A DNA stretch of 64,000 bases from Martelella radicis (lineage in GTDB: Bacteria > Pseudomonadota > Alphaproteobacteria > Rhizobiales > Rhizobiaceae). A program made the translations under genes and the position numbers. The notes below the pieces were generated by a model. That model saw only the letters and a program-made list of their open reading frames with translations. It had not been told where the DNA came from and searched no databases. The stretch covers positions 620,001 to 684,000 of the forward strand of contig NZ_JACIDZ010000001.1 of the NCBI RefSeq assembly GCF_014196625.1. Direction: 5' to 3'. Below are positions 26,434-35,817 of this stretch, one piece after another; the first letter of the stretch is position 1, and each line of letters opens with the position of its first letter.

Positions 26434-27267
26434 TTAGAACAGAGGAAGGTTTCGGTCTCCGCAAATATCCTTACCATCCAGTATAACGACCTCGCCCACG
26501 GCCTTCTGCTCACCGCTGCCGATCGTGTAGTCGAGCTTCAGATCGGCAACCCGAAAGTCCGAGAAGATATCGCGCACCTCCGGCCGGTCATTGAGCGAGA
26601 GGATGAACCGACCCTTGATTCCGACAAGCCGTTCCGCCATTTCGGCAAAGTCGGCGCGTCTGAAGCTATCCTTGCTGTAATCCGTCTCGCAGCCGTAATA
26701 GGGCGGGTCGAGGTAGAACAAGGCCCCTTCCCTGTCATAGCGATCGATGAAAGCGCGCCAGTCGAGGTTTTCGATGACGACACCGGAGAGGCGTTCGTGG
26801 ATCTCCTCGAGGATCGGCCCCAGCCGCGTCAGGTCGAAGCGGGCCGGCCCGTGGCGCTCGACGCCGAAACTGCGGCCCATGATCTTGCCGCCGAAGGCGA
26901 GGCGCTGGAGATAGAGAAAGCGGGCGGACCGCTCGAGGTCCGTGAGCGTTGCCGGATCCGTGGCGGCGAGCCGCTCGAACTCCCGCCTGGAGGTGAGTTG
27001 AAACTTCACCACTTCCATGAACTGCGGATAATGCCGCTGCAGGATCCGGAAGAGCGTGATCACGTCGCCGGAATAGTCATTGATGACCTCGCAGCGGGCA
27101 GCGAGCGAACGGCGGAAGAAGACGCCGCCCATGCCGACAAAAGGCTCGGCATAGAGATCGTGCGGTGTCTGTTCGATGATGGAGGAAACGCGCTTGGCGA
27201 GACGTTTCTTGCCGCCAAGATAGGCGGCCGGCGGCGACACGGGCCGCACCGAGATCATTCCTTGCAT
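26434..27267 (-). CDS. DNA adenine methylase (Dam-like, D12 class)
   Basis: An N6-adenine methyltransferase of about 277 residues. The SAM-binding motif FVGMGGVFF is near residue 43, the N-terminal Y-L-G-G-K-K-R element is upstream, and the catalytic DPPY is near residue 187 (YLDPPYYG). The order fits class D12 (Dam/M.EcoRV-like), which methylates GATC or similar sites. The frame opens at 27294; ATG 27267 or 27258 are more likely starts, but neither has a clear ribosome site. It lies beyond the late-operon terminator, so it has its own promoter. It may be a phage accessory gene that protects DNA or a host gene at the border. Confidence 0.85.
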   Translation of the reverse strand: MQGMISVRPVSPPAAYLGGKKRLAKRVSSIIEQTPHDLYAEPFVGMGGVFFRRSLAARCEVINDYSGDVITLFRILQRHYPQFMEVVKFQLTSRREFERLAATDPATLTDLERSARFLYLQRLAFGGKIMGRSFGVERHGPARFDLTRLGPILEEIHERLSGVVIENLDWRAFIDRYDREGALFYLDPPYYGCETDYSKDSFRRADFAEMAERLVGIKGRFILSLNDRPEVRDIFSDFRVADLKLDYTIGSGEQKAVGEVVILDGKDICGDRNLPLF

Positions 27268-27424
27268 TGTGGGATATGTCCGAATCTGCCACACACCGCA
27301 TCGCCTGCGCAGGCAACCGGGTGTGGTGAGGATTCGATGTGCTTACCGGACGGGACCAAGTTTGGCGACTGACCCGTCGTTTGCAGCCTTTGCGGGCTGC
27401 AGACCGCCCGGGATCCGGGCAGAG

Positions 27425-27457
27425 AAAAAGGCCGGTGAAGTGTTCGCTTCACCGGCC
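27425..27457 (-). terminator. Intrinsic terminator of the prophage late operon
   Basis: On the minus strand GGCCGGTGAAG and CTTCACCGGCC (11-bp perfect stem, 6-base loop) are followed by TTTTTCTC. It lies 90 bases past the last leftward gene at 27548. It is the strongest terminator in the window. Confidence 0.85.
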
Positions 27458-27547
27458 TCAATTATCCATAAATACGTTTGGCTTGGCTTTTCCACGACGG
27501 CCCTTCATCAAAGATAGACCGGCAGGAAGCTCCACCCGGATGTGAAG

Positions 27548-27775
27548 CTAATCAGCCAGATGGCAATCGGGAGAACGGTATTCGGAAGAGGTGTGTAAAG
27601 GCGCATTAATCACATATCTGCAGACGATCACACGCCCGTATCCGTCAATATAAGCAAACACGGCATATTCTCCGTCAGATCCCAGCGCGATGAGATTCTG
27701 GGCACTCGTCTGCGCAATGGCGGGTGAGCCAATTAGCAAGAGAGAAGACACCATTAATGCAAAGATCTTTTTCAC
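27548..27775 (-). CDS. Small secreted protein, 75 residues
   Basis: A clear signal peptide (MKKIFALMVSSLLLIGSPAIA) is followed by about 53 residues rich in aromatic and aliphatic residues with two cysteines (VIVCRYV, SPDCHL) that could pair. The family is not recognised. It is the last gene before the late-operon terminator but 85 bases away from the lysis genes, so it may be a lysogenic-conversion gene rather than a structural one. Confidence 0.6.
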   Translation of the reverse strand: MKKIFALMVSSLLLIGSPAIAQTSAQNLIALGSDGEYAVFAYIDGYGRVIVCRYVINAPLHTSSEYRSPDCHLAD

Positions 27776-27859
27776 CGAAGCAACCTCACCTTTAGACGAA
27801 ACCTATTTAATATCACATCGTTAGGCATTCTTGACTGTTGAATCAAGAAACTTCAGCAT

Positions 27860-28183
27860 CTACCCACCCTTCAGCGCCTTCAGCACCTGCATCAGCCCAT
27901 CGGAAAGCCACACGCCGAACCCGGTCCCGGCCATGGCGGCGCCGAGGATGTAGCCCCGACCGATCTGCTTGATCTTCTGGTATTCGGCGACGAACTCCTC
28001 GGTTTCGCCGAGACGTTTTGACAGAGCCTTGTTCTGCTCGAGCAGGCGTTCGTTCTGGTGCTCGACCGTATTCAGCCGGTCGTGGATTTCGTCATTGCCG
28101 CTGCGGTTTTCATCCACCTTGCGGATCAGGGCATCGAGCTTGCCCTGAACCTCTCCCAGATGACGCGCGAGATCGACCGTCAT
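27860..28183 (-). CDS. Phage lysis-region coiled-coil protein with one membrane segment
   Basis: A 107-residue protein. Residues 1-70 are a charged coiled coil (LGEVQGKLDALIRKVDENRSG, NEALLEQN-like heptads), and residues 78-98 are a hydrophobic segment (ILGAAMAGTGFGVWL). This layout is like small phage proteins next to GTA-type holins, where they may act as antiholin or spanin-like partners. It lies 12 bases downstream of the holin gene. Function is inferred from position only. Confidence 0.65.
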   Translation of the reverse strand: MTVDLARHLGEVQGKLDALIRKVDENRSGNDEIHDRLNTVEHQNERLLEQNKALSKRLGETEEFVAEYQKIKQIGRGYILGAAMAGTGFGVWLSDGLMQVLKALKGG

Positions 28184-28195
28184 GCCCTGCCCTCG

Positions 28196-28624
28196 TTACT
28201 TGATGATTGCGCGCAGCCCGGCAACGCCCGAACCGACATAGAAGACCCACTGGATCATGTTGCCCGCCCAGGCATCGAGCGGGGCGGGAAAGGCGGCGAT
28301 CGTCCAGGGCTGCGCATAGATGCAGTCCGGGCACCAGAGCATGTTGTAAAGGCAGATCGCTGCCCACCAGACGGCAAGCGGCACGAGGAAGAAGCCGGCA
28401 AACAGCCAGAACCACGGCACGGCGAACTTGGCCTTGTTGAGCGCCGCCATCTCGCGGGTTTCGGCAACCAACTGCCGAAGATATTCCGCTGTCAGTTCGG
28501 CCTTGATCTTCTCCCGGTCGTTTGCCTGTTCCGCCCGCTGTTCGATCAGGTCGGCGGCGCGGTCGATAAGGCCGCCCGCCCCCACCTTGGCGAGCCATGT
28601 CAGAAGTGCGGCAATCATACCCAC
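28196..28624 (-). CDS. Holin-like protein of the GTA 3-TM type
   Basis: A 142-residue membrane protein: an N-terminal amphipathic helix, a charged coiled-coil part (EQRAEQANDREKIKAELTAEYLRQLV), then hydrophobic segments at about residues 68-90 and 120-140 (FWLFAGFFLVPLAVWWAAICLY, IQWVFYVGSGVAGLRAI). The pattern resembles the three-helix holin family used for release of gene transfer agents. It overlaps the start of the upstream endolysin gene's end by ten bases, as expected for a lysis cassette, and should form the pores that let the endolysin reach the wall. Confidence 0.75.
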   Translation of the reverse strand: MGMIAALLTWLAKVGAGGLIDRAADLIEQRAEQANDREKIKAELTAEYLRQLVAETREMAALNKAKFAVPWFWLFAGFFLVPLAVWWAAICLYNMLWCPDCIYAQPWTIAAFPAPLDAWAGNMIQWVFYVGSGVAGLRAIIK

Positions 28625-29559
28625 ACCTCATGACCGGTGAGCGTGTTGATCCGACGCGCGATCACATCGCGGTAGCGCCATGCGAACCAGAGCGCTGCGG
28701 CAACGGCCACGCCGCCGACAATCCAGCCGACCGGCAGACCAGAAGCCCAGGCGAACGCGCCGGTTGCCGCAGCCGAGACCCCGGATTTTTGCGCGGCATC
28801 CCCAACGGCCTTCATGTCGCGGCGCAACTGGGCAATGGTCGCCGGGCCGATGATCCCGTCATTGACGAGATGCGGATGCGCCATCTGATAGGCAAGCACA
28901 GCCGCTTTCGTCTTCTCGCCGAACCAGCCATCGATCGCGCCCGGATCAAAGCCACGCTTGGAGAGCATCGTCTGGACATCGCGCACGACGGGATCACCTG
29001 TTTCAGGCACGGTGCCCGTGGCCTTGCGCGGAACACCTTCGGGCGCGGAAGCATCCACACCGGTGTAGACACCCTTTTCGAACAGCAGCGCCTCTTCCCT
29101 GCGGCGGCGCACCAGCCCGGGCAGGCGCTTTCCATTCGAGGTGTTGTAATGCGTGGCGAGGTAATCCGCCGCCGCCTTCAGCTTGCCGGCGCGCCAGAGC
29201 TTACCGAAGCGCCATGTGCTGACCACGCGGCCGCCGAGATTATAGGCAGCGCTGGTTGCGGCATCGAGCTGATACTGCGTGCGATCCGCCGGCGAGTTGG
29301 CGACGACCTCTTTCGCATAGCCCTGATTGAGGACGGCGCGGAAGATCCGGTCGCCATCTTCGACCAAGATTTTCGTCTTGCCGGGCACGATTTTGGTGAT
29401 CCCGATCTTTGCCAGCTCCAGCCGGCAATAGGGCGAGTTCATCGTGAAGCCGGCAAAGAGTGTCGGCGTGCCGGTCGGATCGATATAGGCAACGGTGGGC
29501 GCGCCCTCGTGACCGCGCACGAAGGCTGCCCCCGGTTCGGAGACCGTGGTGATTTCCAT
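28615..29559 (-). CDS. Endolysin: GH24-type lysozyme with peptidoglycan-binding domain and membrane helix
   Basis: A 314-residue muralytic enzyme. Residues 12-150 fit the T4-type lysozyme fold, with catalytic glutamate in RGHEG followed by Y-x-D-P-T-G-T-P-T-x-F-A-G-F-T. Residues 190-245 are a peptidoglycan-binding domain (VQTMLSKRGFDPGAIDGWFGEKT). A hydrophobic helix at about 275-293 (GWIVGGVAVAAALWFAW) ends the protein, so it may be membrane-tethered before release. No signal peptide. It precedes the holin gene in the late operon. Confidence 0.85.
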   Translation of the reverse strand: MEITTVSEPGAAFVRGHEGAPTVAYIDPTGTPTLFAGFTMNSPYCRLELAKIGITKIVPGKTKILVEDGDRIFRAVLNQGYAKEVVANSPADRTQYQLDAATSAAYNLGGRVVSTWRFGKLWRAGKLKAAADYLATHYNTSNGKRLPGLVRRRREEALLFEKGVYTGVDASAPEGVPRKATGTVPETGDPVVRDVQTMLSKRGFDPGAIDGWFGEKTKAAVLAYQMAHPHLVNDGIIGPATIAQLRRDMKAVGDAAQKSGVSAAATGAFAWASGLPVGWIVGGVAVAAALWFAWRYRDVIARRINTLTGHEVWV

Positions 29560-29620
29560 ATTCTAATTTCCCTTGAAGTTGGCGCCGGGCATTCCGGCAG
29601 TCGTTCAGGCCGGCAAGCGG

Positions 29621-29962
29621 TCAGGCAAACCTTTCGGCCGGCGTTGCCGGTTGCGGCGCGACCTCGAAGTCAACGAGCGCCGCCGGCAGCGCCGCGCCAT
29701 CGGTCATGCGGAGATTGACGTGGAAGCCCTCGACGGCTTCCATCAACGGATAGTCAAAGCCCTCGCCATCGGTCGCGGTCTCGCCGGTCGGCGCATAGAC
29801 CAGGCCGTCGCAAGCCGCCCCGACGGGTTTGAGCACCAGAAGAGCCTCCGGCAGGCCGGCGTCGAGATAGGCAAGTTTGCCGGCGGGAACTGTCACGCCC
29901 GCGGCCTCAAGCGCCAACAATGCCTCGGCGTGATCCGCGAATTTCAGGAAATGGTCACGCAT
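29621..29962 (-). CDS. Hypothetical phage protein downstream of fibre gene
   Basis: A 113-residue acidic protein (MRDHFLKFADHAEALLALEAAG start). The frame overlaps the end of the spike-fibre gene by eight bases, typical of translational coupling. Similar short proteins in Rhizobiales phages follow fibre genes and may be fibre assembly factors, but this is only inferred from place. Confidence 0.6.
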   Translation of the reverse strand: MRDHFLKFADHAEALLALEAAGVTVPAGKLAYLDAGLPEALLVLKPVGAACDGLVYAPTGETATDGEGFDYPLMEAVEGFHVNLRMTDGAALPAALVDFEVAPQPATPAERFA

Positions 29963-30833
29963 AGGCCACCGCCTTTGCCGCAAGGTCTTCGTCCGTCATC
30001 CGGAACGGCCAGATCACGATCTGATCGTACCAGCCGGGGGCAAAATTGCCGCTGTTGTCGCGCCCGAGGAACACATTGCCGGCGAATGCCGGTTGATGCG
30101 CGTCTCCTGCCGAGATGCCCGCAGCCGAAATCCGACGCCCCGAATCATCCCAGGCCACGCCGAGCCCGAGATCGGCCTGATCATCAACCCCAGAGGGAAT
30201 TGACAAGACAGGCCCCGCGCCATCCCACTGGGAGGGCTTCTTGCTCGTGTCCAGCCCCATTATCGTATGGCTCGTGCCCATCCATCGGCGGGTGAAGCTC
30301 GTTGCGAAGGGTTGGAAGGCCTGGGCCACGATCGTGACCGCATCGCGCCGGACCAGTTCGGCGACCGCATCGGTCAGCCGGGCGCTGTCGGCCGGACGCG
30401 TCACCGCGCTGCCGGCCGTCGGGATATAGGAGGAGGGATACGAACCGGCCTCGACCTGCGCATTGGCGACGCTGCCCGAAACCGTGGCGGTCAACGTCCC
30501 CGCAGTCGCGGCGAAGGTCAGCGACACCCGATCCGATGCCCCCGTGCCCACAAGCGCTCCAGAATAAGCCCCGGACAGCGTGACCGTCCCCGTGCCTTGG
30601 AAACTCAGCGTGTATGTTGCGGCCGAGACCGTGACGGATTGCGTCGACAGAGCCGGGGAATTGAGAATGAGGTTGGTCGCCGGCCCCTCAAGCAGCAATT
30701 GCCGCCGCCCGTTGGTGTAGTCGAAGCGCGGCAGGTTCGCCGCCGCCGTATGGATCAAGCCGTCGGCGCCGACATAGGTCGCAGCCCCCGGCCGGGTGAA
30801 GGTAATCATGTCGGCAAATGTCGCGTTGCGCAT
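29955..30833 (-). CDS. Phage spike/fibre protein with carbohydrate-binding-like domain
   Basis: A 292-residue virion-surface protein. The N-terminal half starts FTRPGAATYVGADGLIHTA and contains a beta-rich segment with the motif NLILNS...QSVTV...YTLSFQGTGTV followed by QVEAGSYPSSYIPT-x-G-x-x-x-TR. This is the typical 'head spike fiber'/carbohydrate-binding module seen in many Rhizobiales prophages. The C-terminal part is like a concanavalin-type sheet. Likely role: receptor binding to surface polysaccharide. Confidence 0.75.
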   Translation of the reverse strand: MRNATFADMITFTRPGAATYVGADGLIHTAAANLPRFDYTNGRRQLLLEGPATNLILNSPALSTQSVTVSAATYTLSFQGTGTVTLSGAYSGALVGTGASDRVSLTFAATAGTLTATVSGSVANAQVEAGSYPSSYIPTAGSAVTRPADSARLTDAVAELVRRDAVTIVAQAFQPFATSFTRRWMGTSHTIMGLDTSKKPSQWDGAGPVLSIPSGVDDQADLGLGVAWDDSGRRISAAGISAGDAHQPAFAGNVFLGRDNSGNFAPGWYDQIVIWPFRMTDEDLAAKAVAYA

Positions 30834-30835
30834 TG

Positions 30836-31102
30836 CTACCTCGCATATCGGTTAGAGGAAAAATCCAGAATGGCGGAAGGCGGCCGCGCGACGCCCTCGG
30901 CATCGCCTGCCGCATAGGCCGGCAGTTCCCACCACCCTTCGGGGATCGCATAGCGACTGCGGCCAAAATCCACGACGGCGGCGGGCCCGTGCATCAATCC
31001 CGTGCTGGCATCAATGGCCCGCCAGGCGGCGGATGCCCACCAGCGCCCGTGCCCCGGCGGTCGTATGGCCGCAAGGCTCAGTCCGGTTGTCAGTGAAGGC
31101 AT
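30836..31102 (-). CDS. Hypothetical phage tail-region protein, 88 residues
   Basis: A small proline- and tryptophan-rich protein (MPSLTTGLSLAAIRPPG; WWELPAYA). It ends three bases before the spike gene start. Its sequence part RYAIP-x-G-W-W-x-L-P suggests a structural fibre element. I do not recognise the family. Confidence 0.55.
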   Translation of the reverse strand: MPSLTTGLSLAAIRPPGHGRWWASAAWRAIDASTGLMHGPAAVVDFGRSRYAIPEGWWELPAYAAGDAEGVARPPSAILDFSSNRYAR

Positions 31103-31106
31103 GGGG

Positions 31107-31748
31107 CTACTCCGGCCAGTGTCTGTCGGCGGCAAAATCGGTCGGGATCGGTGATAGATCCTTCAGCGCCCGGGCAGCGAAGATATGCGCCTGTTTATGG
31201 GCAAGCGCCGCCTGGCCGAACGCATACATGGTCGCGGCATCCATTCTGTTTGTGCTGTTGTCGGCGGCAATCCAGACAAAGTCGCTGTCCCCGCCGTGCC
31301 AGCGATAGTCGTCGGCTTCAGCACCATTGATCATGGCGCCGAGAGCCGCTGTTGCCGCGCCGGCAATGTTCTCACGGTCTTCCGCTCGGGACTGGTAGAG
31401 AATGCCCCGGAACACGAAGCCCGCCGCGATCCGGCGGTCACGCTCGGCATCAATGGCAATCAGCATTGTCCGGATGTCGCGATCCCGGATGAACGCGTCC
31501 ACCGCTACTCGATGCGTATCGAGCATAGCGTGAAGATCATCCGGAGAAGGGAACTCAACATCGACATGCCATTCGAGGATCACAGCCGAGCCAAGTCGTC
31601 CTCCGGATCGCCGTTCCAGATGCCCGGCCAGAAAGTCACGGCCCGGTTTCAGATCCGGAAATTCGAGCGAAAGCAGATATTCCAACGCGTCACGGTCAAT
31701 ATCCGGATTAAGCGCATTGGAACTGTCAGGAGAGATCGTTTCTACCAT
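31107..31748 (-). CDS. DUF4376-like phage tail-fibre-region protein
   Basis: A 213-residue protein. The C-terminal half has the DUF4376 pattern: RDRRIAAGFVFRG-x-x-Y-Q-S, repeated alanine/asparagine spacing, then W-x-A-x-D-N-x-x-x-x-M-D-A-x-T-M-Y-A-F-G-Q-A and a final helix with K-x-H. Such proteins are linked to tail-fibre assembly in many phages. Start ATG 31748 overlaps the stop of the upstream fibre gene (TGATG). Confidence 0.75.
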   Translation of the reverse strand: MVETISPDSSNALNPDIDRDALEYLLSLEFPDLKPGRDFLAGHLERRSGGRLGSAVILEWHVDVEFPSPDDLHAMLDTHRVAVDAFIRDRDIRTMLIAIDAERDRRIAAGFVFRGILYQSRAEDRENIAGAATAALGAMINGAEADDYRWHGGDSDFVWIAADNSTNRMDAATMYAFGQAALAHKQAHIFAARALKDLSPIPTDFAADRHWPE

Positions 31749-32605
31749 CAGGAATTCCTCAGATATCTTGCGCGAAGCCTTACCCACTGGTTACCGCCAC
31801 TGAAGCATTGAAGCCCTGTCAGGGCCTGACTTCCGGCACAATCGACCGTGTAGTCGCCAAAACCGACATCGCAGCCGCCGATATCGTAAGTGCCGGAATC
31901 GTGCTGGATCCGCGCACCTTTCGGTGCCTTGTTGCCGGCATGCGCTGCAGCACGGTCTTCGATCCTGTTGCTGACGGCCTCAAAGGCATAAGGACTACCC
32001 CAGCTTTGCCAGCGACTACCGCTGACATTGCCATCCTGATGGACCGACCAGCCCGCCGCCGACGACAAGATGCCGTCACTGCGGAACGAATACTCCATGC
32101 CCCGCGACAAGATGAAGCCGTCGCCATTGTTGCGCTGGCCGATCTCGACATAACCATTGCCGCCATTATTCGACCGGAACTCGATCCGGGCATCGCTCTG
32201 GCCGCTCGCCTGGAACGACGCTAGCGTCGCGCCATCGAACAAGACCCTCACAAATCCCGTGATCGCTCCACCGCTTGTCGAAAATGCGCCCAGCTTGTCC
32301 CGGGCACTTTCATCCGTCTCGGCCGTCATCAGGTCATTGGTGAAGTCGGTTCCCCCGGCGCTCAGAAAGCCATGCCCGTCCGGATCCAGTTCCCCGATCG
32401 CGACATCGGCCGCCCCGTCGAAGACAAAGAGTTTCCATGGTTTCGAGGCCGTGCTGATCCACATCGTGCCGCTTGTCGCATAGGCTGGGCGCTCCACACC
32501 GCTATGCATGGACAGGCTCGCTGTCCGCCAGTTGCTGATATTGGCCGCAAGCTGCGCGCCATTGGTGACGGTCGGATCGATCGTCACGTTGTTATACTGC
32601 GTCAT
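31748..32605 (-). CDS. Phage tail fibre protein
   Basis: A 285-residue beta-rich protein. The N-terminus (NNVTIDPTVTNGAQLAANISNWR) and the central part with repeated GFVRVLFDGATLASF and RSNNGGNGYVEIGQRNNGDGF resemble distal tail-fibre shafts. The C-terminal 90 residues (IEDRAAAHAGNKAPKGARIQ; CDVGFGDYTVDC) may be a receptor-binding tip with cysteine pairs. It overlaps the J gene stop by four bases. Confidence 0.7.
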   Translation of the reverse strand: MTQYNNVTIDPTVTNGAQLAANISNWRTASLSMHSGVERPAYATSGTMWISTASKPWKLFVFDGAADVAIGELDPDGHGFLSAGGTDFTNDLMTAETDESARDKLGAFSTSGGAITGFVRVLFDGATLASFQASGQSDARIEFRSNNGGNGYVEIGQRNNGDGFILSRGMEYSFRSDGILSSAAGWSVHQDGNVSGSRWQSWGSPYAFEAVSNRIEDRAAAHAGNKAPKGARIQHDSGTYDIGGCDVGFGDYTVDCAGSQALTGLQCFSGGNQWVRLRARYLRNS

Positions 32606-35600
32606 GCATGTACCTTTCCGTAGCCGGCAGCCACATAGTCGAAAGAGCGCCCGACCGGCGTGCCGGACCGGTCTTTGAACACGATGTCAAAGCCGCTCTC
32701 ATCCTTGTTTGCGATCTCGTAAAAGTCGCCGAAGCGAAGCCCCTCAGCCGAGACAGAAAGCCCGGTCAGACCGAAGTAAGGCGGATCAAAGTCGATCCTC
32801 CTCCCGCCGGTGGGCACGGCGAGATTGTTGCCGCTCAGGATCCGGTCGGGCATATCGACCGTCAGTTCCGCCCGCGCGACGATCGGCGTGATGTTGTCGT
32901 CGACCGAAGACAGCATCAGCCGCATCTGATAGGCCCTGGCCGCCACATCGCCGGTCGCGGCTTCCCGCCAGTCCGACCAGACAATACCGACGCTTTCCGG
33001 ATCATCATCGGTGGTGCGCATCTCCATGACCACATTCCACTTCGACGCATCCGCGCCGACAATGCCGTCCAGCGCACTCAGCACCGGCCATTTGGCCATC
33101 GTGTCATCGAGATCCTGCCCATAGACGGAAAGCACTGGCGTGACCCTGGACGTAAAGACCGAGCCGAGATCGATCGTGCGCGAAGAGACGTAAGTGCCGG
33201 ACGGGGTGAGCCCGCCCTCTTCTGTTTCCGCAAGTCGCAGGCCCGGCTCCCCCACACGGCAGCCGTCAAAGGTGCCGGACCAGGCCGGCTGTTCGACAAA
33301 GCGTTCCACTGCATTCATCGGCGTGGCGCCGACCGTGGTCTGGATGATGGTCGCAAGCGGACTTTCAACGCCCTGCCGCGTCACCGCCTTGATCAGGTAG
33401 GTCCCCGGCCGCGTCGGGATCTGCACGCTGGTCGCATCCACATGATCGAGCTGGGCGCCGGATGAGCGCCAGGACACGCCCGTCAGTTCTGGCGAATAGC
33501 GGATCACGTAGTGCGACAGGTTCAGTGCCTTCACCGGCGCCCACGTGAGCGTGGCAACATCGCCGATCACCGCGATATTGAACCGCTCGACATTGGCAGG
33601 CGGCGACAGCAGGCTTGACAGATAAACACCATCGAGCGTTGCCCAGGGCGAGCGCTGATTGAGAGCGGCAAAGACCGAGCGGACTCGGAAACTGTAGATC
33701 CCCGGATCGAGATCCTGCAGGTCGATCGAAACGCTTTCCGTTGTTCCGACATTCAGCCAGATCCCGCCCGGCCCCTGATACTGAACCTCATAGAGCGTTC
33801 CCCTTGTATCATTCGGCGCGCTCCAGCCGATGGTGACGGCACCACGCGCGGAAACGCCACCGGCAAGATAGAGATATTCGGCGACCGTCATACCGGAGGG
33901 GGCCAGAAGCGGCCCGGTCGGATAGGTCGAGAAGGATGGCGGTTCGAGCTCCAGCCCTTTCTCGACGCGATCCCATTTGGTCGCGTCATAGATCAGCGCC
34001 GAGACATCGAACTGATGCTTGTCGTTTTCCGTGATCGACAGCACCCGGAACGGACGCGGCGCCGCATCCGATCCGGTCAGGATCCACATCGCGCCGGTAA
34101 CCGGTCGATCCGGCAGGGCCGAGGACAGGACAAGCGTTTCTACTTCCCCTGCCCCGTTCACGACGACCCGATCGGCAAGCGTGCCATCGGGCATGGCCAC
34201 GGTCAGCGTGTAGGCATCGCCGTCTGCCAATGTCACCGGCGCATCAAGCGTTACCGACGCCAGATCTTCGGACACCGCCTTCACCCGGCCGCCATAGCGC
34301 ACGCCGGCATAGGAGGGATCGGCGACCAGCACCAAATCGCCCGGCGCGACATCGGCATGATCGAGCCCGGCCCGATAGGTCACGACCTCGGTCGAATTCT
34401 GTTCCGTATCGAGCAGCCATGCTCCATAGCGATGCGCCTGCCCACGCGAGCAGCAGCCGATCGCCTGGATCTCGGTCTGGCGCGATCCGTAGCGGGCCAC
34501 CGCCTCAGCATCCTCGACCACTTCGATGGCGGGCATATAATTGTTGGCCGGATCGAACCAGCGGACCAGCACTTGCGTGTGGCGGGCCGAGAGCGCCGAT
34601 CCCTGATAGCTGAACGTGCCGTCGACCACATTGGCCGGCGTCACCAGTTTGACGGGATCGGCAGGCTTGTCGCAAACCGCCGTGACTGCCCCCGTGCCCC
34701 AATAGACCATCCCCCGGAACACGCCGGCAAAGGCCGTCAGCACATTGATCGCCTCATCGCGCGAGGTGATGGCGCCGTTGAAGGTATAGCGCGGTTCCTT
34801 GCCCCCGAACCCATCATCAACCGCTTCATCGCAATAGCGCGCGATCTCGTAAAACGCCCATTTGGACACCTGCCCGACATCGACATATTGGCCGAGGCCA
34901 TAGCGGTCATTGACCACAAGGTCGTAAAAGATCCAGGCCGGGTTATCGGTGACAGCGCGTTTGAACGTCCCATCCCAGACACCCGCATAGCTTCGCGTTT
35001 CCGGATCATAGTTCGACGGGACAGCGATCTCGATCCCGGCCCAGTCGACCGAAACCGTCGGAATGGCGCCGCCGCCGAACTCGGCCGCATCGAGCGTCAC
35101 ACCCATCACCGCACTGTCGGGATAGGTCAGCCGGTAGTCTTCGATCACCGTATAGGAGGACCAATAGGTCTGGTTGTTCGAGGTCGTGCCGTTTGCATCC
35201 TCGGAGAGCCGCCGCACGCGGATATACCATGGCCCGGTTCCCTCAAGCGGGATCCGGTAGGCCCGGACATAGGGCGAGGTGCATTTGCCCGAGATCGTAT
35301 CGCTGCGGACTTCTTGCCATGTGCCATCCTCGGTGCGGCGATCGATGGCGATATCGACGGCATTCTCCTTGACATTGCCATTGTCGGGATCGGTGAAGAT
35401 CAGCTGCGGCACCTGAATGGAGACGCGCACCGCCGTTGCCGCGAGATTGGTGATCGCCCGCGTTGCCGACAGATCCTTCTTGATCTCGACACCGACGCCC
35501 TGTTCGTTCTCGACGGCCGGAAAGCCGGACAGGGCCGCCTGATCGGGAAAGCCATTGCGGGTCTCGAACGAGCCGCCCTCGAAGTTGAACGTGCCGTCGC

Positions 35601-35799
35601 TATTCTGGACCGGCACATCATCGAAGAAGATCGACTTCGCCCCATCCTTAAGCCCGCCAGTGACGCCTTCGCTCACCAGGAACAGAAGACGCAGCGTCTG
35701 TTTCGAGCGCAGCGTGTTCGCCGCCTCGCTGTAGCCGCCCGAGCCGCCGCTCTTGCCGCCCTTGCCGCCGCCACGGCCGGAGATGCGCAAATCATGCAT
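32602..35799 (-). CDS. J: Tail tip attachment (host specificity) protein, lambda J-like
   Basis: A 1065-residue central tail-tip protein. The N-terminus (glycine-rich GGGKGGKSGG followed by EAANTLRSKQTLRLLFLVSEG) is typical of J proteins, followed by hub domains, and by two fibronectin type III-like domains around residues 650-840 (GWSAPNDTRGTLYEVQYQG; WAPVKALNLSHYVIRYSPE). J forms the tail hub below the tape measure and binds the receptor. It follows I with an 18-base gap and starts the fibre-lysis part of the operon. Confidence 0.92.
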   Translation of the reverse strand: MHDLRISGRGGGKGGKSGGSGGYSEAANTLRSKQTLRLLFLVSEGVTGGLKDGAKSIFFDDVPVQNSDGTFNFEGGSFETRNGFPDQAALSGFPAVENEQGVGVEIKKDLSATRAITNLAATAVRVSIQVPQLIFTDPDNGNVKENAVDIAIDRRTEDGTWQEVRSDTISGKCTSPYVRAYRIPLEGTGPWYIRVRRLSEDANGTTSNNQTYWSSYTVIEDYRLTYPDSAVMGVTLDAAEFGGGAIPTVSVDWAGIEIAVPSNYDPETRSYAGVWDGTFKRAVTDNPAWIFYDLVVNDRYGLGQYVDVGQVSKWAFYEIARYCDEAVDDGFGGKEPRYTFNGAITSRDEAINVLTAFAGVFRGMVYWGTGAVTAVCDKPADPVKLVTPANVVDGTFSYQGSALSARHTQVLVRWFDPANNYMPAIEVVEDAEAVARYGSRQTEIQAIGCCSRGQAHRYGAWLLDTEQNSTEVVTYRAGLDHADVAPGDLVLVADPSYAGVRYGGRVKAVSEDLASVTLDAPVTLADGDAYTLTVAMPDGTLADRVVVNGAGEVETLVLSSALPDRPVTGAMWILTGSDAAPRPFRVLSITENDKHQFDVSALIYDATKWDRVEKGLELEPPSFSTYPTGPLLAPSGMTVAEYLYLAGGVSARGAVTIGWSAPNDTRGTLYEVQYQGPGGIWLNVGTTESVSIDLQDLDPGIYSFRVRSVFAALNQRSPWATLDGVYLSSLLSPPANVERFNIAVIGDVATLTWAPVKALNLSHYVIRYSPELTGVSWRSSGAQLDHVDATSVQIPTRPGTYLIKAVTRQGVESPLATIIQTTVGATPMNAVERFVEQPAWSGTFDGCRVGEPGLRLAETEEGGLTPSGTYVSSRTIDLGSVFTSRVTPVLSVYGQDLDDTMAKWPVLSALDGIVGADASKWNVVMEMRTTDDDPESVGIVWSDWREAATGDVAARAYQMRLMLSSVDDNITPIVARAELTVDMPDRILSGNNLAVPTGGRRIDFDPPYFGLTGLSVSAEGLRFGDFYEIANKDESGFDIVFKDRSGTPVGRSFDYVAAGYGKVHA

Positions 35800-35817
35800 G
35801 AGATTGTATCCGGTAAC